Origin: an uncultured Clostridia bacterium
GTDB taxonomy: Bacteria; Bacillota; Clostridia; Christensenellales; Borkfalkiaceae
NCBI GenBank assembly: GCA_934271725.1
Contig: CAKQSC010000051.1
Coordinates: 1-7,082, forward strand
DNA length: 7,082 bases
Reading direction: 5' to 3'
Every line of letters begins with the position of its first letter. The first letter of the stretch is position 1. The notes under the pieces were generated by a model. That model was not told where the DNA came from. It saw only the letters and a list, made by a program, of their open reading frames with translations, and ran no database searches. Both the position numbers and the translations under genes were made by a program. Below, piece by piece: positions 1 through 6,909 of this stretch.

Positions 1-1745
1 GTTTGATCCATCAACGCTTTCGCATCCGCCGTCGCGTTGACCGTTATTATAGAAAGAGTTATTCCGAGTTCTTTAAGATGTTTTACTTCGTCGCTGTATC
101 TTTCAAAGCCGTCGTTGGGTTCGCCGTCCGTAACGAGAATAATATGTTTTTTCTCGACTACGGTCAAAGCCTGCAAAGTCTGAGCCGCCGCCTTGAAAGC
201 GGGTTCAAACAACGTCGCGCCACCGTCCGACCCTATCGAAGCGATTGCGTTTTGCAATTCTTTGACGTGCGTTAGCGGTATCATGCTCGACTGCTCGAAC
301 GCTTCGTCCTTGAACGTCATTATTCCTACCCAGTCTTGTTTGTTAAGCGCGCTTAAACACGCAACCGCGCCGTCCTGAGCAAGTTCGAGATAATTTTTGT
401 TGGTTGTATAGTCGACGCTGCCCGACATAGAACCCGAACTGTCTATCAGCAACACTACGCCTATCGGCGGGGTGAAATCTACCGCTTTTACGGGCAACAT
501 GTCCTGATACGTGGTTTTAAGCATGTCCGACCTGTCGTAAGCGTTTGCTACCTTGTAGCCGCCTTCGTCTTTGTTACCGCCGACCGTCAGCAATCCGCCG
601 CCTATTTCTTTTACGTATCTTTGCAATATCTGCGAAAAACCTTTCGGCATGTCCGCGTTCGCTATGTTGAACAATATAACTTCGTCGTAGTTGCGGAGTT
701 CTTCGAGCGTTGCGGGAGCGTTTTCTATATTCTTGGTCGCTATGCTGAAAGAAGCGTCGTTCGCCAAAATGTTTTTATAGTTTTCCGATTCGCCGTTCGT
801 TCGTTCCAAAATCAAAATCTTGCTGAACTCTTCGAGATATATATACGAGCAGTACACGTTGTTTTCGTTAAGCGTATCTTCCGTCGCAATAACCTGAAAC
901 GAGAGTTTATGGAACGCCGCAGAATCGAACGTATGAGCAAGCGTGAACGTTTGCTTTCCGTTGATAACGGGTATGTTGTACGACATTTCCGCTTTTTCGA
1001 GGTTGTCGTTATCCACCAACAAAACAGCCGCGTATCCCGCAAAGTTGCTTTGCAGCGTTATGTCTATCGAGTACACTTTCGAAGCGTCGTATCTCGAATC
1101 GTACGTCTTTACGTCGACGATCTGCACTTCGGGTTTTTCGTTGACGTCCTGTACGCACAAAGTGTCTACTTTCAGTCCCGTCGCGGTTAAACTTTTAATG
1201 ACGGTCATAGCGTTTTCGTCCGTTTCCAAGCCGTCCGATATAAGGACGATTTTGCCCGTTTCGGGTTTTTTCAACAAACTTTTGGCGTACGTCAGCGCGG
1301 CGGATACGTCCGTTGCGCTCGTGTCGGGTTTTTCGGCGTCGATATATTTCATATACGCGCTTGCGTCCGTTCCGAGCGGTACGGCAAGCACCTGATCGTA
1401 ACCGAACGTTACGACGCCTACTTTAAAGTCCGAGTAGTTTTCGTTTAAAATATTCGCTACGTATTCATCTCTTACGCTCGCGACTTCCTTTTCCGTGTCC
1501 GATACGTCTACGACGAGTATAATTTCGTTAAGGTCGTTGGGAACTCTGTACGAAAAACTTATGCCCGCGAAAATCGAAATCGCAAAAAGGAATACGAGCG
1601 AATGGAGAGTCATCGATATTATTCTGTTTCTGTTTCTTCTGTATCTTTTGTTAAGTCTTAAATAGGGTATAACCGTAACCGCTATCGCAGGTAATAACAA
1701 TAAAAGAAACCAAGGATTTGAAAATATAATTTTAAAGTTGGTCAT
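1..1745 (-). CDS. Membrane protein with two VWA domains flanking a glutamine-amidotransferase-like domain (C-terminus missing)
   Basis: An open frame of 581 codons from the ATG at 1745-1743 runs off the left edge without a stop. I translated it by hand. The N-terminus (MTNFKIIFSNPWFLLLLP) starts a membrane helix at about residues 10-28, and a second spans about 43-64. A first VWA domain (about 73-200) has a MIDAS-like DVSDT at about 79-83 and ISDGLETDE near 170. A beta-rich spacer follows. A class I glutamine-amidotransferase-like fold (about 305-418) carries the GGGLLTVGG stretch but no cysteine, so it is probably not catalytic. A second VWA domain starts near 428 with a canonical DSSGSMSG MIDAS, and VTDGEPND follows near 537. 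Family knowledge: Firmicutes and other phyla have proteins of this architecture, usually around 850-950 residues, so roughly a third is probably outside the window. It is the last visible operon gene. Its VWA domains should face outward. The ligand is unknown. Confidence 0.88.
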   Translation of the reverse strand, partial: MTNFKIIFSNPWFLLLLLPAIAVTVIPYLRLNKRYRRNRNRIISMTLHSLVFLFAISIFAGISFSYRVPNDLNEIILVVDVSDTEKEVASVRDEYVANILNENYSDFKVGVVTFGYDQVLAVPLGTDASAYMKYIDAEKPDTSATDVSAALTYAKSLLKKPETGKIVLISDGLETDENAMTVIKSLTATGLKVDTLCVQDVNEKPEVQIVDVKTYDSRYDASKVYSIDITLQSNFAGYAAVLLVDNDNLEKAEMSYNIPVINGKQTFTLAHTFDSAAFHKLSFQVIATEDTLNENNVYCSYIYLEEFSKILILERTNGESENYKNILANDASFSIATKNIENAPATLEELRNYDEVILFNIANADMPKGFSQILQRYVKEIGGGLLTVGGNKDEGGYKVANAYDRSDMLKTTYQDMLPVKAVDFTPPIGVVLLIDSSGSMSGSVDYTTNKNYLELAQDGAVACLSALNKQDWVGIMTFKDEAFEQSSMIPLTHVKELQNAIASIGSDGGATLFEPAFKAAAQTLQALTVVEKKHIILVTDGEPNDGFERYSDEVKHLKELGITLSIITVNATADAKALMDQ

Positions 1746-1752
1746 ATCATTA

Positions 1753-1758
1753 CTCCTT
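1753..1758 (-). promoter_or_regulatory. Ribosome binding site that fixes the start of the double-VWA gene
   Basis: On the minus strand AAGGAG overlaps the TAA stop (1759-1757) of the upstream BatA-like gene. Two ATGs follow. The one at 1750-1748 hits TGA after one further codon (ATG ATA TGA), so it cannot be the start. The ATG at 1745-1743 is seven bases from the GGAG core and opens the long frame. The overlap of ribosome site and stop codon suggests translational coupling. Confidence 0.8.
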
Positions 1759-3676
1759 ACGCGTTAGCAAGCATATACAGCAGCCATTCTATGAACAATA
1801 CCGCTACGAGAATTATCATTACGTACAGCGCAAGATCTAAGTCTATCGAGTTGTCGATTTTGTCTACGTGCAGTTCGGGTAAACTGATTTCTTGTCTGAA
1901 CACGTTGCTTTCGTATTCGTCTATTCTCGCGAAAAGGTTGTCCGTGGACTTGCCCGCCATAAGCGATTGCTTAAAGGTATACGTTCCCGGTTTTTGAAGT
2001 TGCATTTCCGCGGGGAATTCGTCGTATTTCATTCCCACGGGGATATCGGGCCCCGAAACGCTTAACGCTTGCCCCCTTGCCCTTAACTCTACCGTATCGT
2101 AAACGCGATAAACGCCTTGCTTAAAGGTTACGGGAAAATACATTTCAAACAAGTTTTTCATTATTACGGGGAAGTCGAAGTTCAGCGGAAAAGTCGACAT
2201 GCTGAAATTGAACGGGAATACCGCGATTTTAGAGTCCGCCGCATTTTTTACGAGCAACAACGGATCTCCGCCCGTAGAGTTGCCTACGTCCGTGCGGAGA
2301 ACTACGTCAAACCCGTTGAACGAGTTGACTTCTCTGTACATCGTAACGAAAAAGTCCGTCAAAGAAAGGTTGCCCGTTACTACGTTCGAGTCGGGTATAA
2401 TCGCGCCGAACTGTCCCGTCATATAGTTGCCGAACGTCATATCGAGTCCGTTGGGAGCGTAATCGGGGTTTATAAGTATGCTGACGCCGTCGTCCGGAAG
2501 TACGGGCGGCATGCTGTGTTCAAAAACATACAAGTCTATTACTTCGCCCGCGTCTATGCCCGTTCTGTATTCTTCCGGTTTAAGTTTGGACGATTGTCTG
2601 CGAATGTTAAGATTCCATCTGTCCGCGTAAACCGACCTTAAACTGCTCAACACGCCCGTTACGAAACTCGTCGGCGCGGGGCTGTAATACAACACGTTAA
2701 GCGTGGGAACCGTTCCGCCGTATAAATAAAAGTCGTTGTCGTACGGATAAGAATCGTCTACCGAAACGCTGAAATGCACGGTGTCGTATTTATATACCTG
2801 CTCGTCGTCCAAATCTTTTGTAGCGATTACGAACGAGTATTCTTCGCCTTTATCGATAAATCTCGATTCCTTGATAAGAATCGTTTCTTCGTTTCTGTAA
2901 TTCGCGCCCGTTACGTTGACGGCAAGAGTAACGTTCTGACCGATTCCGTAGCAACCTACGTCTACGGTAAACGTATAAAACCCGCTTTCGAGTTTGGACG
3001 AAGCGTTGAGTATGCCTACGTTCCATTCGTCTTCGTTAGTAACGTCTACCACTTCCACGACGCCCGTTTCGGCGTACGTCGTGTCGGTGTACAAGTAAAC
3101 TTTCGCGTCGTTGTTTATTCTTAAAACGTTTTCGGCGAGTTTTATCGCCCCTTCTATATCCGCCGAGCCGTAAGTACATTCGAGCGCGGACAGCGACGCG
3201 TTTATCTCCGTTTCGGCGTCTTTCGTCGCTCTGTCGCACACCGCGCCGGCGGTCGTTCCCGCGTAAATAATCGTTATATATCCGTCTTTCGTAAGGTTTG
3301 CGACTTCCGTTTTTATTTTGTCCACCGCTCTGTCGAACCGAGTCGCGTTGACGTCTTCGGAAGCGTTGGTAAGCATGCTTGCGGAAGCGTCGAGAATAAT
3401 GATTTTTTCGTCGTAAATCTTTTCAACCTTGTTGAGAATTACGGGTTGAGAAATCAAAAATGCCAAAGAAGTCAAAATGACGACCTGACATAAAAAAATC
3501 AAAATATTCCTTACCTTGCTTATCGGTATATTTTTCTTTTTATATTTTAAACTCAGTTTCCATATATACGTGCTGGAAACGGATTTTTTTTGGAAGTTGG
3601 GGCGGATTATGTATATGAATATCAAAACTCCTATACTTATCAATCCGAGTAACCCCAAAGGTACTAATAAACTCAT
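1757..3676 (-). CDS. BatA-like membrane protein with VWA domain
   Basis: This 639-residue protein has the BatA N-terminal layout: a helix at about 4-24, a basic cytoplasmic loop with KYKKKN, and a second helix at about 56-80. A VWA domain follows, with the MIDAS motif DASAS at 96-100 and its late acidic position in YTDTT near D198. The usual threonine segment reads YGSADIEGAIKLA (from about 169), so that metal ligand is not obvious. A long beta-rich extracytoplasmic part (about 215-600) contains an Ig-like stretch near 230-310 and has no motif I can name. A single C-terminal helix (about 615-636) re-enters the membrane, unlike short BatA proteins. The ATG overlaps the DUF58 stop in an ATGA, and only a weak AGGG precedes it, so translation probably depends on the upstream gene. 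The likely role is an outward-facing VWA partner of the MoxR/DUF58 pair. The family call is firm; the function is inferred. Confidence 0.88.
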   Translation of the reverse strand: MSLLVPLGLLGLISIGVLIFIYIIRPNFQKKSVSSTYIWKLSLKYKKKNIPISKVRNILIFLCQVVILTSLAFLISQPVILNKVEKIYDEKIIILDASASMLTNASEDVNATRFDRAVDKIKTEVANLTKDGYITIIYAGTTAGAVCDRATKDAETEINASLSALECTYGSADIEGAIKLAENVLRINNDAKVYLYTDTTYAETGVVEVVDVTNEDEWNVGILNASSKLESGFYTFTVDVGCYGIGQNVTLAVNVTGANYRNEETILIKESRFIDKGEEYSFVIATKDLDDEQVYKYDTVHFSVSVDDSYPYDNDFYLYGGTVPTLNVLYYSPAPTSFVTGVLSSLRSVYADRWNLNIRRQSSKLKPEEYRTGIDAGEVIDLYVFEHSMPPVLPDDGVSILINPDYAPNGLDMTFGNYMTGQFGAIIPDSNVVTGNLSLTDFFVTMYREVNSFNGFDVVLRTDVGNSTGGDPLLLVKNAADSKIAVFPFNFSMSTFPLNFDFPVIMKNLFEMYFPVTFKQGVYRVYDTVELRARGQALSVSGPDIPVGMKYDEFPAEMQLQKPGTYTFKQSLMAGKSTDNLFARIDEYESNVFRQEISLPELHVDKIDNSIDLDLALYVMIILVAVLFIEWLLYMLANA

Positions 3677-4572
3677 TTAATCAACCCTGCTTTCATCAAT
3701 TCAAGTAACATTATTTTTTCTATCGCCACGTCGGTGCATACGGAAACGTAATTCGCTTCCCTTTTCGCGCAAAAACTCTTTATGTCCGCTCTGAAATCTT
3801 TAAGCGCTTCTTCATACGCTCTTTGCATACCGCGCGTAATTTTTATCTTCATATTTTTCGTATCGGCGACGTCGACCGCTTCCGAGTCGAGAAGGTTTAT
3901 TCTTCCGTCGTAAGTCGGATCGATTTCGTCGGGCGTAAGTATCTGCAACAACAAAACCTGTCTTTTTTTGTATACGAGATAGTCTACCGCTTTCTTCCAG
4001 TCCGAATCGGTAAAGAAATCGGATATGATTACCGTAAATCCGTTGCCGTTTTCCGTATCGGGACAATTTTTTACGCACGCTTCTATATCCGTTTCGCCGT
4101 CGAACTTCAACTCGTCAAGCACGCTTATCGCTTTAAAGAAAGAGTTTTTCCCTACAATCGTGCCGAACGGGTTTTCGCATTTTTCGCCTTTCATCAAGTT
4201 GAACGACACCTTGTCCATATTATGCACGGACAAATATCCCAAAGCGGCAGCCGCCGCGATGACGTAAAAACCTTTTTTGTTGTTGTCTTTACCCATCGAC
4301 GCGGAACAATCTATAAAGATTTGCGCCTGCATTTGTCTTTCGTCGGTAAACAGTTTTAAAAAGTATTTTTCAAAACGACTGTATAAGTTCCAGTCTACGC
4401 GCCTTATGTCGTCCCCTAACTGATATTCGCGATAATCCGCGAACTCTACCGTTTGTCCGTAGGTGCTGACCAAGTGTTTTCCGCCGAAATAACCGTTGAG
4501 ATCTTTTCTGAGTTCCGTCGAAAGCGTTTCTAACCTACCGAAAAACGCGTCGTTTAAATACGGGTTTTTCAT
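3673..4572 (-). CDS. DUF58 family protein (VWA-fold, MoxR-associated)
   Basis: This 299-residue soluble protein shows the DUF58 signature. Residues 44-79 contain FADYREYQLGDDIRRVDW, followed by a Phe/Lys/Glu/Arg-rich segment ending FTDER. A VWA-type fold follows with a MIDAS-like DCSASM (D88, S90, S92), GETD at 159-162 and IISDF with D185, so all three metal-binding regions look intact. No signal peptide or membrane helix is visible, and the length is normal for the short form of the family. The ATG is preceded by AGGAAG with nine bases between, 17 bases after the moxR stop. Its own stop overlaps the next start by four bases. DUF58 proteins are almost always next to MoxR ATPases and are thought to work with them. 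The exact biochemical role is not established, so only the family is certain. Confidence 0.93.
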   Translation of the reverse strand: MKNPYLNDAFFGRLETLSTELRKDLNGYFGGKHLVSTYGQTVEFADYREYQLGDDIRRVDWNLYSRFEKYFLKLFTDERQMQAQIFIDCSASMGKDNNKKGFYVIAAAAALGYLSVHNMDKVSFNLMKGEKCENPFGTIVGKNSFFKAISVLDELKFDGETDIEACVKNCPDTENGNGFTVIISDFFTDSDWKKAVDYLVYKKRQVLLLQILTPDEIDPTYDGRINLLDSEAVDVADTKNMKIKITRGMQRAYEEALKDFRADIKSFCAKREANYVSVCTDVAIEKIMLLELMKAGLIK

Positions 4573-4589
4573 TATCTTCTACTTCCTGA

Positions 4590-5582
4590 TTATTTTTTGT
4601 ATTTCTTGCTTACTTCGTCGATAACCATCGTTACAATCCGATCCGCGCTTATTCTTTCCGCAATCGCTTCGAAGTTGAGTTTCATTCTATGTCTTAAAAC
4701 GGGATAAGCGAGTTCGTTGATATCGCTGTACGCCACGTTGAATCTTCCTTTCATAAGCGCTTTTACTTTCGCCGCCGAAATAAGCGCCTGTCCCGCACGG
4801 GGAGACGCGCCTAATCTTACGTACTTTTTAGCCGCTTCGGTCGCGCATTCGCTGTTCGGGTGAGTAGCCGAAGTAAGCGTCATCGCGTATCTCATAACTT
4901 CTTTCGCTACGGGAATACTGTTCGCCGCCTCTCTCATTTTAAGGAGTTGTTCGCCGTTGCACGCCGCGTCCGCCGTTTCTTCCATCGTCTTTTGCGTCAT
5001 ATCGACTATCGCCATAAGTTCGTCAAGGCTCGGGTTGGGTACTACGAGTTTGAACATAAATCTGTCCATTTGCGCTTCGGGCAACGGATAAGTACCGTCT
5101 TGCTCGACGGGGTTTTGAGTCGCGAGTACGAAGAACGGTTCGTGGAGTTTTCTGCTTACACCCATTACCGTTACCGTATGCTCCTGCATCGCTTCGAGAA
5201 GCGCGGATTGAGTTTTCGGCGTAGCGCGGTTGATTTCGTCCGCAAGTATAATGTTGCTGAATATGGGGCCCGGTTGGAACTGAAACGACGAATTGCCTTT
5301 TTCGTCCTTAACGATTATGTTGGTACCCGTAACGTCCGCCGGCATAAGGTCGGGCGTGAACTGTATACGTGAAAAGGGTAAGTCGAATACTCTTCCCAGC
5401 GTTCTTACGAGTCTTGTTTTACCTACGCCCGGAACGCCTTCGAGAAGTACGTTACCGCCCGCAATCATCGCTATTATGGTGCCTTCTACGACGTCTTTTT
5501 GTCCGATGACGTCCCTTGATATCTGCGCGAATATGTTATCGCATTGTTTGCTGAATTGTTCTATGTCTTTTTCCGTTACCAT
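4590..5582 (-). CDS. MoxR family AAA+ ATPase
   Basis: This 330-residue protein is a full-length MoxR ATPase. Visible motifs in order are Walker A GVPGVGKT (49-56), Walker B IILADE (111-116) followed by INRATPKTQSALLEAMQE, sensor 1 ATQNP (154-158), the MoxR stretch EQDGTYPLPEAQMDRF (160-175) with arginine-finger candidate R174, and sensor 2 GASPRAGQAL (258-267) in the helical lid. All residues needed for ATP binding and hydrolysis are present. MoxR proteins form hexameric rings and act as chaperone-like remodelers of VWA-domain partners, often helping metal insertion or complex assembly. Three such partners follow directly in this operon. The start is the ATG at 5582, preceded by an AGGA-containing purine run. 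The gene lies 29 bases after the membrane-protein stop. The general moxR name describes the family, not a specific ortholog, so I leave the symbol empty. Confidence 0.96.
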   Translation of the reverse strand: MVTEKDIEQFSKQCDNIFAQISRDVIGQKDVVEGTIIAMIAGGNVLLEGVPGVGKTRLVRTLGRVFDLPFSRIQFTPDLMPADVTGTNIIVKDEKGNSSFQFQPGPIFSNIILADEINRATPKTQSALLEAMQEHTVTVMGVSRKLHEPFFVLATQNPVEQDGTYPLPEAQMDRFMFKLVVPNPSLDELMAIVDMTQKTMEETADAACNGEQLLKMREAANSIPVAKEVMRYAMTLTSATHPNSECATEAAKKYVRLGASPRAGQALISAAKVKALMKGRFNVAYSDINELAYPVLRHRMKLNFEAIAERISADRIVTMVIDEVSKKYKK

Positions 5583-5611
5583 TTTTCTCTCTTCCTTTTT
5601 CCGTTTGTCGT

Positions 5612-6628
5612 TTATTCTATTGATTTGAAATAAGTGTCTATTATCGCTTTTAAGTCGTCGGGGATTTCTTCGCCGCTCGCTATCATCGTAAGCGCAAGAT
5701 CCCTGTAATAATCGTACCAGTCGAGATAATTCGTTTCGCCGTCGATTATATAGTCGTTTGTGATATATTCCTTTCTCGAACCGGTGGGGTTGTTTCCCTG
5801 ATTATCGCCGTCGTTGTCGCCCGGCACCCCGTCGGGCCCCGGCTGACCGCCTTCGCCCGGCATAGGCTGACCGCCGCCGGTTGCCTGAACTTCCTTGAAT
5901 ATCGCCGTTATTTTTAAATCCTGAACGACGTTGTAGTCCGTTCTCGTAGGCGTTCTCAAACCGTCCGACCACGAATAAAAGCCCCAGTCTTCGTCCGCAA
6001 CCGCCATAACCGCGGTAGCGTCTTCGCCGTCCGCAACGTTTTGCTCGTCCCTGCCTTCGATAAGCCCGCCGCCTTCTACGACGTAAATTACTTCGTGGAA
6101 CTTTACTTTGTCTTTACCCGTAATGTTATCGATGATTACTCCGCCGTTCCAGATTATACCCAGATAGCCTAAAATCATCGCAAGCGTCATAAGTAAAGCA
6201 ACGCCCGCCGTTACCGAACATGCGATTATTCCCTTTTTGGGATAATAGAACTTTAACCGCTTGTTTTTGACGGTACCGAGTTTTTCACACGCGTCGTAAC
6301 GTTGAAGTCTTGCAATTTCCGTATCGACGTTTTTATATTCTTCCATCGTGATGAAACGTTCTTCCATTCCGAGTCCGTCGACCGCTCTCGCGACGCTTTC
6401 GTTCGTAGGTTTATATTTTACGAAATAGAAAATCGGCGCTAATACAGCGATTATCCCGACGGGAACTATCACGCACCATATTATTCCGTTTTTACCGAGA
6501 CACCACGTTACGAACGCCGTAACGAACATCCCCGCAAATCCGAACAATGACGCGGTCAGCAAAGATTTCAAAATAGCGTTGAACACGTACTGTCTGTAAT
6601 GGTTTTTATAGAAATCTTTCGTTTTCAT
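5612..6628 (-). CDS. Three-helix membrane protein with DUF4175-like loop and InlB B-repeat-like domain
   Basis: This 338-residue protein is the first gene of the operon. Helices lie at about 19-43, 48-71 and 133-156, and basic residues place the N-terminus and the 72-132 loop inside. The loop reads SVARAVDGLGMEERFITMEE (78-97), which resembles the Asp-x-x-Leu-Gly-Leu-x-Glu-Arg pattern of DUF4175-type proteins found beside MoxR genes. After the third helix, residues about 177-246 look like a divergent InlB B-repeat: VVEGGGLIEGRDEQNV, then WGFYSWSDG, RTD and ITAIF. A Gly/Pro/Asp-rich linker (about 250-285) leads to a conserved-looking tail with EEIPDDLKAIIDTYFKSIE. The start is secure: AAGGAG lies six bases upstream and an in-frame TAA lies just before it. 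I cannot name a precise function. The likely role is a membrane anchor or partner for the ATPase module, with a domain exposed outside. Confidence 0.85.
   Translation of the reverse strand: MKTKDFYKNHYRQYVFNAILKSLLTASLFGFAGMFVTAFVTWCLGKNGIIWCVIVPVGIIAVLAPIFYFVKYKPTNESVARAVDGLGMEERFITMEEYKNVDTEIARLQRYDACEKLGTVKNKRLKFYYPKKGIIACSVTAGVALLMTLAMILGYLGIIWNGGVIIDNITGKDKVKFHEVIYVVEGGGLIEGRDEQNVADGEDATAVMAVADEDWGFYSWSDGLRTPTRTDYNVVQDLKITAIFKEVQATGGGQPMPGEGGQPGPDGVPGDNDGDNQGNNPTGSRKEYITNDYIIDGETNYLDWYDYYRDLALTMIASGEEIPDDLKAIIDTYFKSIE
5841..5888 (-). repeat. Two-copy 24-base direct repeat in the Gly/Pro linker
   Basis: The 11-base string GGCTGACCGCC occurs at 5841-5851 and again at 5865-5875 on the plus strand, a 24-base (eight-residue) period. 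It encodes GGQPMPGE followed by GGQPGPDG in the linker of the membrane protein. The second half of each unit has diverged. This is a small in-frame duplication in a flexible segment, probably able to vary in length between strains. Confidence 0.55.
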
Positions 6629-6641
6629 ACCCTTCTCCTTG

Positions 6642-6654
6642 TGTTATTATAACA
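6642..6654. repeat. 13-base palindrome over the proximal -10
   Basis: TGTTAT and ATAACA form perfect six-base arms around one central base. The palindrome lies 13 bases upstream of the first operon ATG, directly next to its ribosome site, and contains the candidate extended -10. It could be a repressor site, or it could be chance in AT-rich DNA. Confidence 0.45.
6646..6654 (-). promoter_or_regulatory. Candidate proximal promoter with extended -10 (P2)
   Basis: On the minus strand TGTTATAAT matches the extended -10 consensus TGnTATAAT exactly. No good -35 lies at the right distance; the best is TTCGGT at 6675-6670. Extended -10 promoters can work without one. Transcription would begin near 6640-6639, leaving a leader of only about 11 bases that begins at the ribosome site. 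Confidence 0.45.
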
Positions 6655-6718
6655 AAAACTTATGTCTTAACCGAACATTTAAAGTTTATTTTCGATATAT
6701 CCCGACTATTATTTCAAT

Positions 6719-6748
6719 ATGATACTCTTTTTCCCTATAAAATGTCAA
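6719..6748 (-). promoter_or_regulatory. Candidate main operon promoter, sigma-A type (P1)
   Basis: On the minus strand a perfect -35 TTGACA (6748-6743) is separated by 18 bases from TATCAT (6724-6719), which matches the -10 consensus at five of six positions. The predicted start is an A near 6712, giving a leader of about 84 bases before the first gene. It is the best promoter in the intergenic region and points into the operon. Confidence 0.7.
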
Positions 6749-6752
6749 GTTT

Positions 6753-6768
6753 TATGCGCACGCGCGCG
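6753..6768. other. 16-base alternating purine-pyrimidine GC tract
   Basis: TATGCGCACGCGCGCG alternates pyrimidine and purine perfectly and stands out in a very AT-rich region. It ends five bases upstream of the -35 of P1. Such tracts can adopt left-handed DNA under negative supercoiling; whether this one does is unknown. Confidence 0.4.
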
Positions 6769-6801
6769 ACTTTTCCTTTATCATAAATATTTATAAATAA
6801 C

Positions 6802-6816
6802 ATAAGTTACACTTAT
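6802..6816. repeat. Small inverted repeat in the intergenic region
   Basis: ATAAGT and ACTTAT are perfect six-base arms around TAC. The longer string ACATAAGTT at 6800-6808 reappears inverted at 6657-6665, between the elements of P2. This could be a paired regulator site, but AT-rich DNA makes chance matches easy. Confidence 0.35.
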
Positions 6817-6863
6817 ATTTGTTTGCTTTTGCGATTTTGTCGATTTTTTAAGTAAAATAACAG

Positions 6864-6890
6864 AAAAGGGCGACTGAAAGCCGCCCTTTT
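6864..6890 (-). terminator. Rho-independent terminator of the right-hand gene
   Basis: AAAAGGGCG (6864-6872) pairs with CGCCCTTTT (6882-6890). Inside, C6874-G6880 and T6875-A6879 can also pair after one mismatch. It lies about 20 bases after the TGA of the right-hand gene and is followed on the minus strand by a T-rich run. The A/T flanks make it potentially bidirectional, but no plus-strand gene ends here. It insulates the operon from the upstream gene. Confidence 0.82.
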
Positions 6891-6909
6891 TTGCGTTGCG
6901 AATCTAAGT

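Noticed and set aside
621..1190. Long plus-strand open frame opposite the double-VWA gene
   Set aside because: It is antisense to a frame with clear VWA motifs, its translation is Arg/Val/Phe-rich without any domain, and no ribosome site precedes it. The other long plus-strand frames (2117-2641, 3823-4359, 4860-5372) have the same character.
1..1745. Possible pseudogene, because no complete gene closes at the left end
   Set aside because: The minus-strand frame is uninterrupted from 1745 to the edge and keeps conserved motifs throughout. It is simply cut by the window.
1748..1750. Alternative ATG start for the double-VWA gene
   Set aside because: It is in another frame and meets TGA after one further codon.
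4590..5582. MoxR ATPase as part of a defence system such as a ternary MoxR-vWA system
   Set aside because: No nuclease, protease or other effector gene is linked. The neighbours are membrane VWA and DUF58 proteins, typical of Bat-like envelope clusters.
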